A stretch of DNA of 64,000 nt from Candidatus Lutibacillus vidarii (GCA_016717165.1 JADKGA010000002.1:806001-870000), one strand, 5' to 3'; numbered from the stretch's first letter, positions 28,546 through 37,701 are shown. Notes: generated from the letters alone by a model not told the origin. Made by a program: numbers and translations.

Positions 28546-29430
28546 GTGCCGACCAACCGCCTCACCGCCCTGCTCGCCGGCCGCCCGGCCATCGTCGACG
28601 GGGGGTACGGCTGGCTGCTCCAGCAGCGCGGCCTGCCCCCGGGGATGCCGGCCGAGCTGTGGAACCTGGAGAACGCGGCGGCCATCGAGGCGCTCCATGA
28701 GGAGTATGCCGCTGCGGGGGCGAGCATCCTCACGACGAACACCTTCGGCGCGACCGAGCCCCGGCTGGCCCTCAACGACCTCGGGGACCGGGTCGTCGAG
28801 GTCAACCGTGCGGGCGCCCGGCTGGCCCGATCGGTCGCCGACCGTCACGGGGCCCTCGTCGCCGGCGACATCGGGCCGACCGGTGAGTTGCTCGAGCCGC
28901 TTGGCACCTTGACCGCCGCCGAGGCGCAGGAGCACTTCGCCGAGCAGCTCCGCGGGCTCGTCGCCGGCGGGATCGACCTCGTCCTTATCGAGACGATGTC
29001 CGATCTGACCGAGTCCCGGGCGGCGGTCGCGGCGGCGCACGAGGTCGCCCCCGACCTTCCGGTCATCGCGACGATGAGCTTCGACACCAACCGGCGGACG
29101 ATGATGGGCGTGACCCCGGCGGCCGCCGTCACCGCGCTGACCGAGGCCGGCGTCGACGCCGTGGGAGCGAACTGCGGGCGCGGCCCGGAGGAGATGGTGG
29201 CCATCGCCGCCGAGCTCAACGGGGCCCGGGAGGGCGCCACCCTCATCGTCGCCCAGTCCAACGCCGGGCTCCCGCAGCTGCACGAGGGGGAGTTCCGCTA
29301 CGAGGTCGACCCCGATCACATGGCCGAGCACGCCCGGGAGCTTCGCGCCCTTGGGGTCGACGTGATCGGGGCCTGCTGCGGCTCCTCGCCCGAGCACATC
29401 CGGGCGATGGCGGCGGCGCTGGCACACTGA
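28546..29430 (+). CDS. homocysteine S-methyltransferase-family protein
   Basis: A 294-residue zinc-dependent methyltransferase barrel of the MetH-N/BHMT type. The three zinc thiols are present: GANCGRG (Cys210) and GACCGSS (Cys277, Cys278). The N-terminal IVDGGYGWLLQQRG and TNTFGATEPRL blocks also fit. Substrate could be betaine, methylmethionine or S-adenosylmethionine; nearness to the betaine genes makes betaine attractive, but that is inference. TACCAT ends 6 nt before the GTG start, consistent with leaderless expression. Confidence 0.85.
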   Translation: MPTNRLTALLAGRPAIVDGGYGWLLQQRGLPPGMPAELWNLENAAAIEALHEEYAAAGASILTTNTFGATEPRLALNDLGDRVVEVNRAGARLARSVADRHGALVAGDIGPTGELLEPLGTLTAAEAQEHFAEQLRGLVAGGIDLVLIETMSDLTESRAAVAAAHEVAPDLPVIATMSFDTNRRTMMGVTPAAAVTALTEAGVDAVGANCGRGPEEMVAIAAELNGAREGATLIVAQSNAGLPQLHEGEFRYEVDPDHMAEHARELRALGVDVIGACCGSSPEHIRAMAAALAH

Positions 29431-29460
29431 CGCCCGAGCGCCGGCGCGTCGCTCGGTCGG

Positions 29461-30114
29461 TCAGGCCTGGACCAGGTCGCGCAGCGCCGCGGTGAGCCCG
29501 GCCAGCCCGGTATGCCGCACCGTCAGCGGCAGCCCCAGGGCCTCGGCGGCGGCGTCGGCGGCTGCGCGCAGCTCGGGATCCTCATTTTGGGTCAGCCATA
29601 CGACAGATCGGTAGTTCCCGAAATACGCTTCGCGCAGCTCGGGATACCGGTCGAGGCCCAGCTCACGAATAACCGTTCGGTCGAACGACTTCACGAGGAA
29701 GTCGGTGAACAGGTAGGTGCCCGGCTCGGCCGCCATGAGGTCGCGGACGACATCCGCACCGGCATACAGGTCGTAGCAGTGCAGCCCGGGCAGGCGCGCG
29801 ACGGACAGCCGCTGGCAGACCTCGTCGAGGGCGCCGTAGGTCCCGCAGTCCGCGTACCCCACGACGACGACGTCGTATGCCGGCCGCAGCCGCGTGACGA
29901 GGTCCTCGACGGCCGCGGCGATCCGGTCGGGATGGTTGTGCAGCAGCGGCGGCAGCGGGTGGACGTCGAGGGTCCAACCCGACTCGGCGGCCACGGTCGA
30001 GCAGTGTGCCGCGATCGCGCCGCAGGCGACGAGGCCGACCCGGCGGCTACCCGGGGAAGGAGAGGTGGTCGATGAACCGGTCGTTGAAGTCGGACCGGTC
30101 GGAGAGCTCGACAT
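29461..30114 (-). CDS. DUF1638 protein of the corrinoid methyltransferase operon
   Basis: A 217-residue protein with a DUF1638 domain from about residue 25 (VGLVACGAIAAHC), including the VVVGYADCGTYGALDEVC block. The start ATG has a strong GAGGAGG site and lies 68 bp inside the upstream reactivase gene, in another frame, giving a Ser/Thr/Pro-rich 23-residue lead. DUF1638 genes accompany MttB-type methyltransferase clusters in many bacteria; their biochemical role is not settled. Conserved cysteines and histidines suggest metal or cofactor binding (inference). Last gene of the five-gene minus-strand operon. Confidence 0.8.
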   Translation of the reverse strand: MSSSPTGPTSTTGSSTTSPSPGSRRVGLVACGAIAAHCSTVAAESGWTLDVHPLPPLLHNHPDRIAAAVEDLVTRLRPAYDVVVVGYADCGTYGALDEVCQRLSVARLPGLHCYDLYAGADVVRDLMAAEPGTYLFTDFLVKSFDRTVIRELGLDRYPELREAYFGNYRSVVWLTQNEDPELRAAADAAAEALGLPLTVRHTGLAGLTAALRDLVQA

Positions 30115-32005
30115 AGCGCACCTCCTCGAGCAGGGCGGTCGCGCCGGCCCGCTCGCGCGAGCTGAGCAAGGCCATCTTCGCGCCCTCGCCGGCGACATTG
30201 CCGGCCGAGACGATCCGCAGCACTGGCAGCTTGGGGACCAGCCCGATCCGCACCGCTGAGGCGGCCGAGAGATAGGAGCCGAACGAGCCGGCGAGGAGGA
30301 CCTGCTGGACGTCGCGGGGTGCGACGCCGAGCTCCTCGAGCAGCAGCGCCCAGCCGGTGGCGATGGCGCCCTTGGCGAACTGCAGCTCGCGGACGTCGCG
30401 CTGGGAGAGGTAGACGCAGTCCTGCGGCGGCGCCTCTGGGGTGGGGGAGTGCAGGACGAAGACGCGCTCCTGCCCGATCGAGGTGAGACGGGGGGCGAGG
30501 GTGGGCGCGAGCGTCGCGGCGACCTCGTCGGTGACGAAGCGCCCGGACGCATCGAGCAGGCCAACCTTGACCAGCTCGGCGACGGCGTCGACCAGCCCGG
30601 AGCCGCACAGCCCGAGCGGGGCGACGTCACCGATGACCTGGAGGGTGACATCCTCACCGAGCCGGACGACCTCGATCGCACCATCGGCGGCGCGCATGCC
30701 GCACCGGATCGAGCCGCCCTCGAAGGCCGGCCCGGCCGGCGCGGCGGTGGCGACGATGGTCTCCCCGTCGGACAGGACGATCTCGCAGTTCGTCCCGACG
30801 TCGATGAACAGCCGGGTCCGCTTGTCGCGGTCCATCCCGGCGGCGAGCATCCCGGCGACGATGTCGCCGCCGACATACGCACCGAGCGCGGGGATGAGGA
30901 CGACGCGCGCACCGGGGTGCAGGCTCAGCCCGATCTCGGTGGCCCGAACGGTCGGCCAGGTCGCGCTGGCCTGGATGAACGGGGCGACCCCGATCGGCTC
31001 GGGGTCGACGCCCAGCAGCAGGGCGACCATCGTCGCATTGCCGGCAATGGCGACCTCGTACACCTCCTCGGGTGCGACCGAGCCGTCCCGGCAGACGTCG
31101 GCGACGAGCTCGGTCAGGGTGTCGGTGGCCGCTTGGCGGAGCCGGTCGAGCGCGGTGGGGTCCATCATCGTCGCGCTGATCCGGGTGATGACATCGGCGC
31201 CGAAGGGCTGCTGCTTGTTGAGCATGGAGTGGACGCTCACCGGGGTTCCGGTGGTGAGGTCGAGCAGGGTCGCGACGACCGTCGTCGTCCCAAGGTCGAC
31301 GGCCAGGCCGAACATCCGCTCGGTCGTGTCGCCGGCCTCGACATCGACGAGGGCGTCGTCGACGACCACGGCGGTGACCTTGAAGTCGGCGGCACGCAGG
31401 ACGCCGGGCAGCCGCCGCAGCGCGTGGAGGTCGGCGGTCAGCTCGAGGTCGTCGACGGCATCGAGCAGCCGGACGAGGTCGGTGCGCTGGTCGGCCAGGC
31501 TCGGCTCGGCGAGCTCGACATACCGCTTCTGGACGGCGGGACGGAGGATGACCTGCCGGCCCACCCCCACCGTTGCGGCCTTCGGGCGGGTGACCAGCGG
31601 TGGGACCTCGACGGACAGGTCGTTGGTCGCCTGGGCCAGGCAGGCCAACCGCCAACCGGCCCGGAGCTGGTCGGGGGTGAACGCCCGGGTGTCCAGTCGG
31701 GACACCGGCACCGACCCGCCGAGGACCTGGATGTGGCACTTCTTGCATGTCCCGTGCCCGCCGCAGGTCGAGTCGATGGCGATGCCATTCCAGCTCGCCG
31801 CGTCGAAGACGGTGACCCCTGGGGGCACGCGGACGTCGCGACCGGACGGGCTGAACGAGAGGAGCACCCGGCCGGTGCCGTCGTGGGCGACCTGGCGTTC
31901 GGTGACCGGGGCGGGCAGCTCGAGGAGCCCCTCGCGGCCGAGCCCGGCGAGGTTCTCGGGCGGCTCGGGGTGGGGGTGCTGGGGCGGGCTCTTCGGGGGC
32001 GTCAC
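30047..32005 (-). CDS. RamA-like corrinoid reductive-activation ATPase
   Basis: A 652-residue protein with an N-terminal [2Fe-2S] ferredoxin domain (Cys81, Cys87, Cys90, Cys122), a linker, and a C-terminal ASKHA-type domain with FGLAVDLGTTTVVATL near residue 240 and DVGTNCEIVL near 410. RamA/RACo proteins use ATP to drive low-potential reduction of inactive Co(II) corrinoid to Co(I), needed because Co(I) is easily oxidised. The GTG start overlaps the stop of the methyltransferase gene (GTGA). Its presence means the corrinoid pathway is set up to work, even in a genome that otherwise looks aerobic. Confidence 0.85.
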   Translation of the reverse strand: MTPPKSPPQHPHPEPPENLAGLGREGLLELPAPVTERQVAHDGTGRVLLSFSPSGRDVRVPPGVTVFDAASWNGIAIDSTCGGHGTCKKCHIQVLGGSVPVSRLDTRAFTPDQLRAGWRLACLAQATNDLSVEVPPLVTRPKAATVGVGRQVILRPAVQKRYVELAEPSLADQRTDLVRLLDAVDDLELTADLHALRRLPGVLRAADFKVTAVVVDDALVDVEAGDTTERMFGLAVDLGTTTVVATLLDLTTGTPVSVHSMLNKQQPFGADVITRISATMMDPTALDRLRQAATDTLTELVADVCRDGSVAPEEVYEVAIAGNATMVALLLGVDPEPIGVAPFIQASATWPTVRATEIGLSLHPGARVVLIPALGAYVGGDIVAGMLAAGMDRDKRTRLFIDVGTNCEIVLSDGETIVATAAPAGPAFEGGSIRCGMRAADGAIEVVRLGEDVTLQVIGDVAPLGLCGSGLVDAVAELVKVGLLDASGRFVTDEVAATLAPTLAPRLTSIGQERVFVLHSPTPEAPPQDCVYLSQRDVRELQFAKGAIATGWALLLEELGVAPRDVQQVLLAGSFGSYLSAASAVRIGLVPKLPVLRIVSAGNVAGEGAKMALLSSRERAGATALLEEVRYVELSDRSDFNDRFIDHLSFPG

Positions 32006-32892
32006 GACGGGCCGACGGCGGCCTGCTTGGCCCGGAACGCGGCGATCCACGCCGAGCCCCACGCGTCGTTGCCGAGCAGCAGGTCGGCGGCACGGACCGC
32101 CTCGACGATCTGCGGGGTCCGGGCGTCCATGATCGCGCTGGTCATCCCGGCGCCCATCGCCAGCGGCAGCCACGAGGAGTTGATCGCGTGCCGGCCCGGC
32201 ATACCGAAGGAGACATTCGAGGCGCCGCAGGTCATGTTCAGGCCCCAGCGCTCGTGCACCCGGGCGATCGTCTCTAAGGCGGTCCGGCCGACCGTGCCGT
32301 CGGCGCCGATCGGCATCGCGAGCGGGTCGATGACGATGTCCTCGATGGCGATGCCGTACTCCTGCGTCGCGACCCGGACGATCTTCTCGGTCAGCTCGAT
32401 CCGCTTGTCGGCCTCCATGGGGATCTCGTCGGCGTCATTGGGCAGCGCGATGACCGCGGCGTCGTACTTCTTGACGAGCGGGAGGATCGCCTCGAGCCGC
32501 TCGTCCTCCGCGGTGACCGAGTTGACCAGCGCACGACCCTGGTATGCCGCAAGACCGGCCTCGAGCGCCTCGACGACCGAGGAGTCGATGCAGATCGGCA
32601 GGTCGGTCAGGGTCTGGACCAGCCGGATCGCCTTGACCAGCAGCTCGGCCTCGTCGGTCAGCGGAACGCCCATGTTGACGTCGAGGACGTCGGCCCCGCC
32701 GGCGACCTGGGCGTGGACGTCCTTCTCGATGAGCGAGAGGTCACCGGCGCGCAGCTGCTCCTGGAAGAGCTTGCGCCCGGTGGGGTTGATCCGCTCCCCG
32801 ATGATGCAGAACGGGCGGTCCGAGGCCATGACGACCTCTTTGGTGGCCGAGCGCAGGACGGTCTCGCGGACCGGGCCGTCATACCGGTTCAT
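32002..32892 (-). CDS. methyltetrahydrofolate:corrinoid methyltransferase
   Basis: A 296-residue pterin-binding (DHPS-like) barrel as in AcsE, MetH domain II and MtgA. Visible blocks are FCIIGERINPTGRK, GADVLDVNMGVPL, ICIDSSVVEALEAGL and CGASNVSFGMPGRHAIN. It would move the methyl group from the corrinoid protein to THF (the catabolic direction). It overlaps the corrinoid protein gene upstream by 4 bp and the reactivase gene downstream by 4 bp. Confidence 0.88.
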   Translation of the reverse strand: MNRYDGPVRETVLRSATKEVVMASDRPFCIIGERINPTGRKLFQEQLRAGDLSLIEKDVHAQVAGGADVLDVNMGVPLTDEAELLVKAIRLVQTLTDLPICIDSSVVEALEAGLAAYQGRALVNSVTAEDERLEAILPLVKKYDAAVIALPNDADEIPMEADKRIELTEKIVRVATQEYGIAIEDIVIDPLAMPIGADGTVGRTALETIARVHERWGLNMTCGASNVSFGMPGRHAINSSWLPLAMGAGMTSAIMDARTPQIVEAVRAADLLLGNDAWGSAWIAAFRAKQAAVGPS

Positions 32893-33554
32893 GCCATGAC
32901 CTTGGCGCGGCGCGCCTCGAGCAGGGCCTTGGCCCGCTTCACCGTCTGGGAGGCGTCGGCGGCGTAGCCGTCGGCGCCGACGACGTCGGCATACTCCTGG
33001 GTGACCGGCGCGCCGCCGACCATGACGATGACCGAGTCGCGCAGGCCGGCCTTCTCCAGCGCATTGAGGTTGGCCTTGAACATCGGCATCGTCGTGGTGA
33101 GGAAGGCCGAGAAGCCGACGATGTCGGGCTGGTGCTGCTCGATCGCCGCGACGAACTTCTCCGGCTTGACCTGGACGCCGAGGTCGATGACCTCGAAGCC
33201 GGCACCCTCGAGCATGATGTTGACGAGGTTCTTGCCGATGTCGTGGACGTCGCCCTGGACGGTGCCCATGACGAACTTCCCGATCGTCTCCACGCCGGTG
33301 TCGGCGAGCAGCGGGCGCAGCACCTCCATCGAGCCGGCCATGGCCCGCCCCGCGATGAGCATCTCGGGGACGAAGAAGTCACCGCGCTCGAAGCGGGCGC
33401 CGACCTCCTCCAGCGCCGGGATGAGGGCGTCGAAGAGCAATGTCGACGGCTCCATCTGCAGGGCCAGCGCCTGGTTGGTCAACGAGAGCACCTCGGGGCC
33501 ATTGCCCACGAGGGTGAGGTCGTAGAGCCCCTGAAGGATCTCCTCGGGTGTCAT
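32889..33554 (-). CDS. corrinoid (B12-binding) protein, MtgC/MtbC-like
   Basis: A 221-residue protein with a helical cap domain (about 1-90) and a B12-binding Rossmann domain. The base-off ligand motif DVHDIG spans residues 102-107, with cobalt-ligand His104. This is the methyl carrier between MttB-like and THF methyltransferases. It overlaps the regulator gene upstream and the THF methyltransferase downstream by 4 bp each, so all five genes from 34309 to 29461 form one operon. Confidence 0.9.
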   Translation of the reverse strand: MTPEEILQGLYDLTLVGNGPEVLSLTNQALALQMEPSTLLFDALIPALEEVGARFERGDFFVPEMLIAGRAMAGSMEVLRPLLADTGVETIGKFVMGTVQGDVHDIGKNLVNIMLEGAGFEVIDLGVQVKPEKFVAAIEQHQPDIVGFSAFLTTTMPMFKANLNALEKAGLRDSVIVMVGGAPVTQEYADVVGADGYAADASQTVKRAKALLEARRAKVMA

Positions 33555-34309
33555 GCGGCGCCTTCCTTGATGGTGCGACTGAGCCGGGCCGAGAGGGACC
33601 GGGCGTGTTGGGTGATGATCCGGCCGGTGGCCTCGAGCGTGGGCTGCAGGCGTGAGGTCGGTCCGGAGATGCCGACCGCTGCGACGACCACGGTGCCCCT
33701 GGTCACTGGGGCGGCGACACCGGTGAGGCCGACCTCCAGCTCGTCGACGGTCACGGCGTAGCCCGCCGTGCGGACCGACGCGAGGTGCCGACGCAGCTCC
33801 TCGGCGGTGCCGATCGAGACGCTCGTCGGGGTCTCGAGGGGGCCGGTCGGCAGCGGCAGCGCACCGCCGGCGTAGAGCGCCTTGCCTAGCGCCGAGACGT
33901 GCGGGGGGACGGGGACGCCCACCCAGTTGCGGCTGCCCAGCAGGTATGTCGCGTCGACCTGGTCGACCTGCTCGACCTGGTCTCCGCGGGCCACCGCGAG
34001 GTGGACCGCCTCGCCGGTGAGCTCGCTGATCGACAGCAGGGTGGGATGGGCCAGCCGGATGAGGTCGGAGTCGACATTGGGCCCGGAGGCATAGCTGGCG
34101 AAGAGCGGGCCGGCGACCCAGGTTCCGTCGGCGGTCCGGGCGAGCAGGTGGTTGCGCTCCATGGCGCTGAGCAGCCGGCTCGTCGTCGACTTGGGTAAGC
34201 CCGCGCTGGCGGCGAGGTCGACGGCGGGCACCGGCGCGGGGGACTGGACGACGAGGCGGACCAGGGCGGCAGCGCGGTCGACCGCCTGCGTGCCGGTGCT
34301 CGCCTGCAT
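33551..34309 (-). CDS. IclR-family regulator of the corrinoid operon
   Basis: A 252-residue IclR-type regulator: winged HTH (about 10-70; DLAASAGLPKSTTSRLLSAM) and a GAF-like effector domain (75-245). It heads the corrinoid operon and diverges from the MttB-like gene. The intergenic region contains a perfect palindrome (34368-34387) next to a -10 box, the obvious operator for autoregulation and control of both units. The ligand is probably a methylated amine such as betaine (inference). ATG at 34309 is preferred over an upstream ATG that would add 16 residues. Confidence 0.88.
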   Translation of the reverse strand: MQASTGTQAVDRAAALVRLVVQSPAPVPAVDLAASAGLPKSTTSRLLSAMERNHLLARTADGTWVAGPLFASYASGPNVDSDLIRLAHPTLLSISELTGEAVHLAVARGDQVEQVDQVDATYLLGSRNWVGVPVPPHVSALGKALYAGGALPLPTGPLETPTSVSIGTAEELRRHLASVRTAGYAVTVDELEVGLTGVAAPVTRGTVVVAAVGISGPTSRLQPTLEATGRIITQHARSLSARLSRTIKEGAA

Positions 34310-34367
34310 CGTGGGCCCTTCATGTCGTGGGCCGGTGCCTTTTCGGCGGCCCGGCAAGGTTTCATAT

Positions 34368-34391
34368 TATGGAACCGCAGTTCCATAGAAT
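34368..34391. promoter_or_regulatory. IclR-type operator overlapping a -10 box
   Basis: TATGGAAC-CGCA-GTTCCATA is a perfect 8-bp inverted repeat with a 4-bp centre (34368-34387). It has the TGGAAC/GTTCCA arms usual for IclR-family operators. TAGAAT at 34386-34391 is a good -10 for the MttB-like gene and shares two bases with the right arm, so bound regulator would cover the promoter. Confidence 0.75.
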
Positions 34392-34414
34392 GAGGCTAAG
34401 ATCACGTTGGGGTC

Positions 34415-35968
34415 GTGGTCAAGGTGCGAGGCGCCACGACCCGCCGTCGTCATCGAGCCACCGACCAGGTGGTGCCGGTCCCGCCCAGGACGACCGGCTC
34501 GCCGGTCCTGTCCAGCACTGGAGTTGCCGTGTTCCGCAATGTCATGCCGCGGTACGAGATCTTGTCCGCCGATGCGATGGCCCAGATCGACGCGGCCTGG
34601 CGGCGCCTGATGACCGAGATCGGCGTCGAGTTCATGAGCGACCGCGCGCTCGAGCTCTTCCGCGACGCCGGCCAGAAGGTCGAGGAGAACACCGTCTTCC
34701 TCGACCCCGAGTTCGTCCTCGCCCAGGTCGCCAAGGCGCCGCGGGAGTTCGACATCCAGGCCCGCAACCCCGCGAACACCGTCCACATCGGCGGCGACGC
34801 CATGGTCTTCGGCGCCGTCTACGGCCCGCCCTTCGTCCGTCAGGGTGAGGTCCGCCGCGACGCCTCCTTCGACGACTACCAGAACTTCCTCCGGCTCGCC
34901 CAGACCTCTCCGGTGCTTGACTCGGCCGGTGGGGTGGTCTGCGAGCCCAATGACACCCCGCTGGACAGTCGGCATCTCGACATGAACCTCGCCCTGATGA
35001 CGCTGACCGACAAGATCTACATGGGCAATGTCGTCTCGGGTGGCAACGCCCGGGACACCATCGCGATGTCGTCGATCCTCTTCGGCGGCCGCGAGTCGAT
35101 CGAGCGCACGCCCGCGTGCATCTCGCTGATCAACTGCAACTCGCCGCTGCGCTGGGACGACCGGATGCTCGACGCCCTTTTCGAGTATGCCGAGGCCGGG
35201 CAGCCGGTGGTCCTCACCCCGTTCATCCTCATGGGCGCGATGTCGCCGGTGACCATCCCGGCGGCCCTGGTCCAGCAGATCGTCGAGGCCCTCTCCGGCA
35301 TCGCCTTGGCCCAGCTGGTCCGCGCCGGCACTCCGGTGGTCTTCGGGTCCTTCCTCTCGAATATCGACATGCAGAGCGGCTCACCGACCTTCGGCACCCC
35401 CGAGTCCGGGATCGGGCTGCTCTGCACCGGCCAGATCGCCCGGCATTTCGGCCTGCCCTTCCGCTCCGGTGGCGGGCTGTCCTCCTCCCAGGTCGCCGAC
35501 GCCCAGGCCGGTTACGAGTCGCTCATGACCCTGATGCCGACCTTCCTCGCGGGGACGAACTGGGTCATGCACACGGCGGGCTGGCTCGACGGAGGCCTCG
35601 TTGCGTCATACGAGAAGTTCATCGTCGACGAGCAGATCACGGCGATGCTCCAGCACCAGTTCAAGCCGTTGGAGATCGACGAGGGCTCGCTCGGCTTCGA
35701 CGCCCACCAGGAGGTCGGCCATGGCGGCCACTTCCTCGGGTCGATGCACACGATGGAGCGCTTCCGGACCTGCTTCTACCGCCCCTTCCTGTCCTCCTCG
35801 GAGAACTACGAGCGGTGGCTGCGCAACGGGGCCCGCGACGCGAACACCCGCGCGGGTGAGATCGCGACCAAGCGACTGGCTGAGTATGTCGCCCCGCCCA
35901 TCGACGACGCGGTGCGGGCAGAGCTCGAGGAGTATGTCGTCCGCCGCCGCCGCGAGCTCGGCGACTGA
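34415..35968 (+). CDS. MttB-family methyltransferase without pyrrolysine (probable betaine:corrinoid methyltransferase)
   Basis: About 517 residues of the trimethylamine methyltransferase (MttB) superfamily barrel; family blocks include YEILSADAMAQID, CEPNDTPLDSRHLDM and EVGHGGHFLGSMHTMERFRT. There is no in-frame UAG, so it belongs to the non-pyrrolysine branch (MtgB type), which demethylates quaternary amines such as glycine betaine onto a corrinoid protein. Neighbouring betaine uptake, choline oxidation and dimethylglycine genes make betaine the best guess. The GTG start at 34415 follows the operator/promoter; GTG 34424 is an alternative. Partners (corrinoid protein, THF methyltransferase, reactivase) diverge on the other strand. 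Confidence 0.85.
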   Translation: MVKVRGATTRRRHRATDQVVPVPPRTTGSPVLSSTGVAVFRNVMPRYEILSADAMAQIDAAWRRLMTEIGVEFMSDRALELFRDAGQKVEENTVFLDPEFVLAQVAKAPREFDIQARNPANTVHIGGDAMVFGAVYGPPFVRQGEVRRDASFDDYQNFLRLAQTSPVLDSAGGVVCEPNDTPLDSRHLDMNLALMTLTDKIYMGNVVSGGNARDTIAMSSILFGGRESIERTPACISLINCNSPLRWDDRMLDALFEYAEAGQPVVLTPFILMGAMSPVTIPAALVQQIVEALSGIALAQLVRAGTPVVFGSFLSNIDMQSGSPTFGTPESGIGLLCTGQIARHFGLPFRSGGGLSSSQVADAQAGYESLMTLMPTFLAGTNWVMHTAGWLDGGLVASYEKFIVDEQITAMLQHQFKPLEIDEGSLGFDAHQEVGHGGHFLGSMHTMERFRTCFYRPFLSSSENYERWLRNGARDANTRAGEIATKRLAEYVAPPIDDAVRAELEEYVVRRRRELGD

Positions 35969-36006
35969 GCACCGCAGGCCGATCCGGCGCCGCGGCCGCC
36001 CGTGGT

Positions 36007-36066
36007 CGCCACGGTTGTTCCATCTCGCCATACCTCTATAAGGGGCAAAGCCGAACAACCATGGCG
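36007..36066. terminator. bidirectional hairpin terminator candidate
   Basis: A 14-bp inverted repeat with one mismatch (36007-36020 and 36053-36066; CGCCACGGTTGTTC against GAACAACCATGGCG) encloses a 32-nt AT-richer loop. It lies between the convergent MttB-like and DinB-like genes. No U tract follows, as is usual in actinobacteria. The long loop also allows a protein-binding role. Confidence 0.5.
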
Positions 36067-36081
36067 GGCCACAGGGGACCG

Positions 36082-36708
36082 CTAGCTAGGACCCTGCAGG
36101 TCGGCGAGGTGGACGGGCTCGGTCGAGGCCTCGGCAGCGATGGCCCGCAGCTTCGCGACATAGTCGGCCCACCACTGCGCGTCGTCGGCGCTCGGCAGGT
36201 TCGGCGACGCGGCCCGGTAGCCGACCGCACCATCGAGCTGCTCGCGGGCGATGTCGAGGTGACCGGCGTGCCGCGCATACTCGGCAATGACGTGGACGAG
36301 GAGGCGCTGGAGGGTGACCGCACGCCCGGGCCACCACGGCACGGAACCGGGGGTGTCGAGGTCGAGGGCCTCGATCGATTCGTCGGCGTGCGCCCACACC
36401 TGGCGGCAGAGGTCGACGAGCCAGCCGATGCTCTGCGTCGGCGTCAACCACATGTCGTCGTTGTCGGGCGCGTCATCGCCCAGCCAGGGCAGCTCGACCG
36501 GGAACGGGCGGCCGAGGCACATCCCGAGGTAGGCCGACTCGACACTGACGGTGTGCTTGATGACGCCCGCGACATTGGTGCCGGTGCCGGTCACCGGAGT
36601 GCGCGCCTGCTGCTCGCTCAGGCCGTCGAGCTTGTCGAGTAGCACCTGGCGCTGGGCCTGGAGGTACTCGCGGAGGATCGCCTTGGCAGCGGGGCCGTCG
36701 GTGGTCAT
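36082..36708 (-). CDS. DinB-family protein
   Basis: A 208-residue four-helix protein of the DinB/YfiT type (AILREYLQAQRQVLLDKLDGL, then GVIKHTVSVESAYLG and HVIAEYARHAGHLDIAREQ). Family members hold a metal with three histidines; here the His of IKHTVS and the two in EYARHAGHLDI are in the right places. Many are thiol-dependent (mycothiol or bacillithiol) S-transferases, plausible in an actinobacterium. ATG at 36708 is preferred over an upstream frame start. Confidence 0.8.
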   Translation of the reverse strand: MTTDGPAAKAILREYLQAQRQVLLDKLDGLSEQQARTPVTGTGTNVAGVIKHTVSVESAYLGMCLGRPFPVELPWLGDDAPDNDDMWLTPTQSIGWLVDLCRQVWAHADESIEALDLDTPGSVPWWPGRAVTLQRLLVHVIAEYARHAGHLDIAREQLDGAVGYRAASPNLPSADDAQWWADYVAKLRAIAAEASTEPVHLADLQGPS

Positions 36709-36817
36709 GACGGCGAGCCTGCCACGGGCCCCCGACAACGGCACCTCGATATCGGCCCGCCAGCGCCAGCGCCAGCGCCAACGCCGACGCCAACGCCTGC
36801 CGAGACCCGAGCGCCGG

Positions 36818-37674
36818 TCAGCTGAAGACGACGGTCCGGTCGACGTTGAGCAGGACGCGTGAGTCGCAGTGCCACTTCACCGCGCGGGCGAGCACCCGGG
36901 ACTCGACCTCCTCGCCGGCCAGGACAAGGTCGTCGGCGGTCATCCGGTGGTCGACCCGGGTGACGTCCTGCTCGATGATCGGGCCCTCGTCGAGGTCGGC
37001 GGTCACATAGTGCGCGGTCGCGCCGACGAGCTTGACCCCCGGGCGAAGGCCTGGTGGTAGGGCTTGGCCCCCTTGAACGAGGGAAGGAAGGAGTGGTGGA
37101 TATTGATGATCCGTCCCGACATCCGCCGGGCGAGGGCGTCGGAGAGCACCTGCATGTACCGCGCCAGGACGATGAGGTGGACCCCCTCGCCCTCGACGAT
37201 CGCCATCAGCGCGGCCTCGGCCTCGGGCTTGGTCTCGGCGGTGATCGGGATGTGGTGGTAGGGGACGCCATAGGACCGGGCCAGCGGCTCCATGTCGGGG
37301 TGGTTGGAGACGATCCCGACGATGTCCATGTTCAGCTGCCCTGAGCGCCACCGGAAGAGCAGGTCGTTGAGGCAGTGCCCGAACTTGCTCACCATGATCA
37401 GGGTCCGGTACCTCGTCGCCGCGTCCCAGATCGCCCACTCCATGGCGAAGTCGGTCGCGACCGGGCCGAACCAGTCCCGCCACCGCTCCAGCTCGGGTCC
37501 GCCCTCCGGCACGGAGAACCGGATCCGCATGAAGAACTGGTCGGTGCGCACGTCGTCGAACTGCTGGCTCTCCTCGATATTCGCCCCGCGCTCGAAGAGC
37601 AGCTGGGTCACCGTCGCGACGATGCCGCGCTGGTCCGGGCAGGAGAGAATGAGGACGTAGTCCCGAGCGGTCAC
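36818..37674 (-). CDS. purU: formyltetrahydrofolate deformylase, frameshifted as given
   Basis: PurU hydrolyses 10-formyl-THF to formate and THF, freeing folate when one-carbon units are plentiful. The N-terminal ACT domain (YVLILSCPDQRGIVATVT) and catalytic domain (NIHHSFLPSFKGAKPYHQAF, then GATAHYVTADLDEGPIIEQDV) are clear. The frame breaks at the C run 37036-37040. The first frame reads AFARGSSSS and the second GVKLVGATAHY; adding one base restores AFARGVKLVGATAHY and a 285-residue protein of normal size. As in kgd, both halves are otherwise sound. The GTG at 37674 follows AAGGAA. It diverges from an IclR gene with the paired repeats between them, and fits disposal of betaine-derived carbon. 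Confidence 0.88.
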
Positions 37675-37701
37675 GTGGGCTTCCTTCCGGGCAAGGCGTC
37701 G

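Noticed and set aside
34415..35968. Pyrrolysine (in-frame UAG) in the MttB-like gene
   Set aside because: The frame has no internal UAG over its whole length, so this is the non-pyrrolysine branch.
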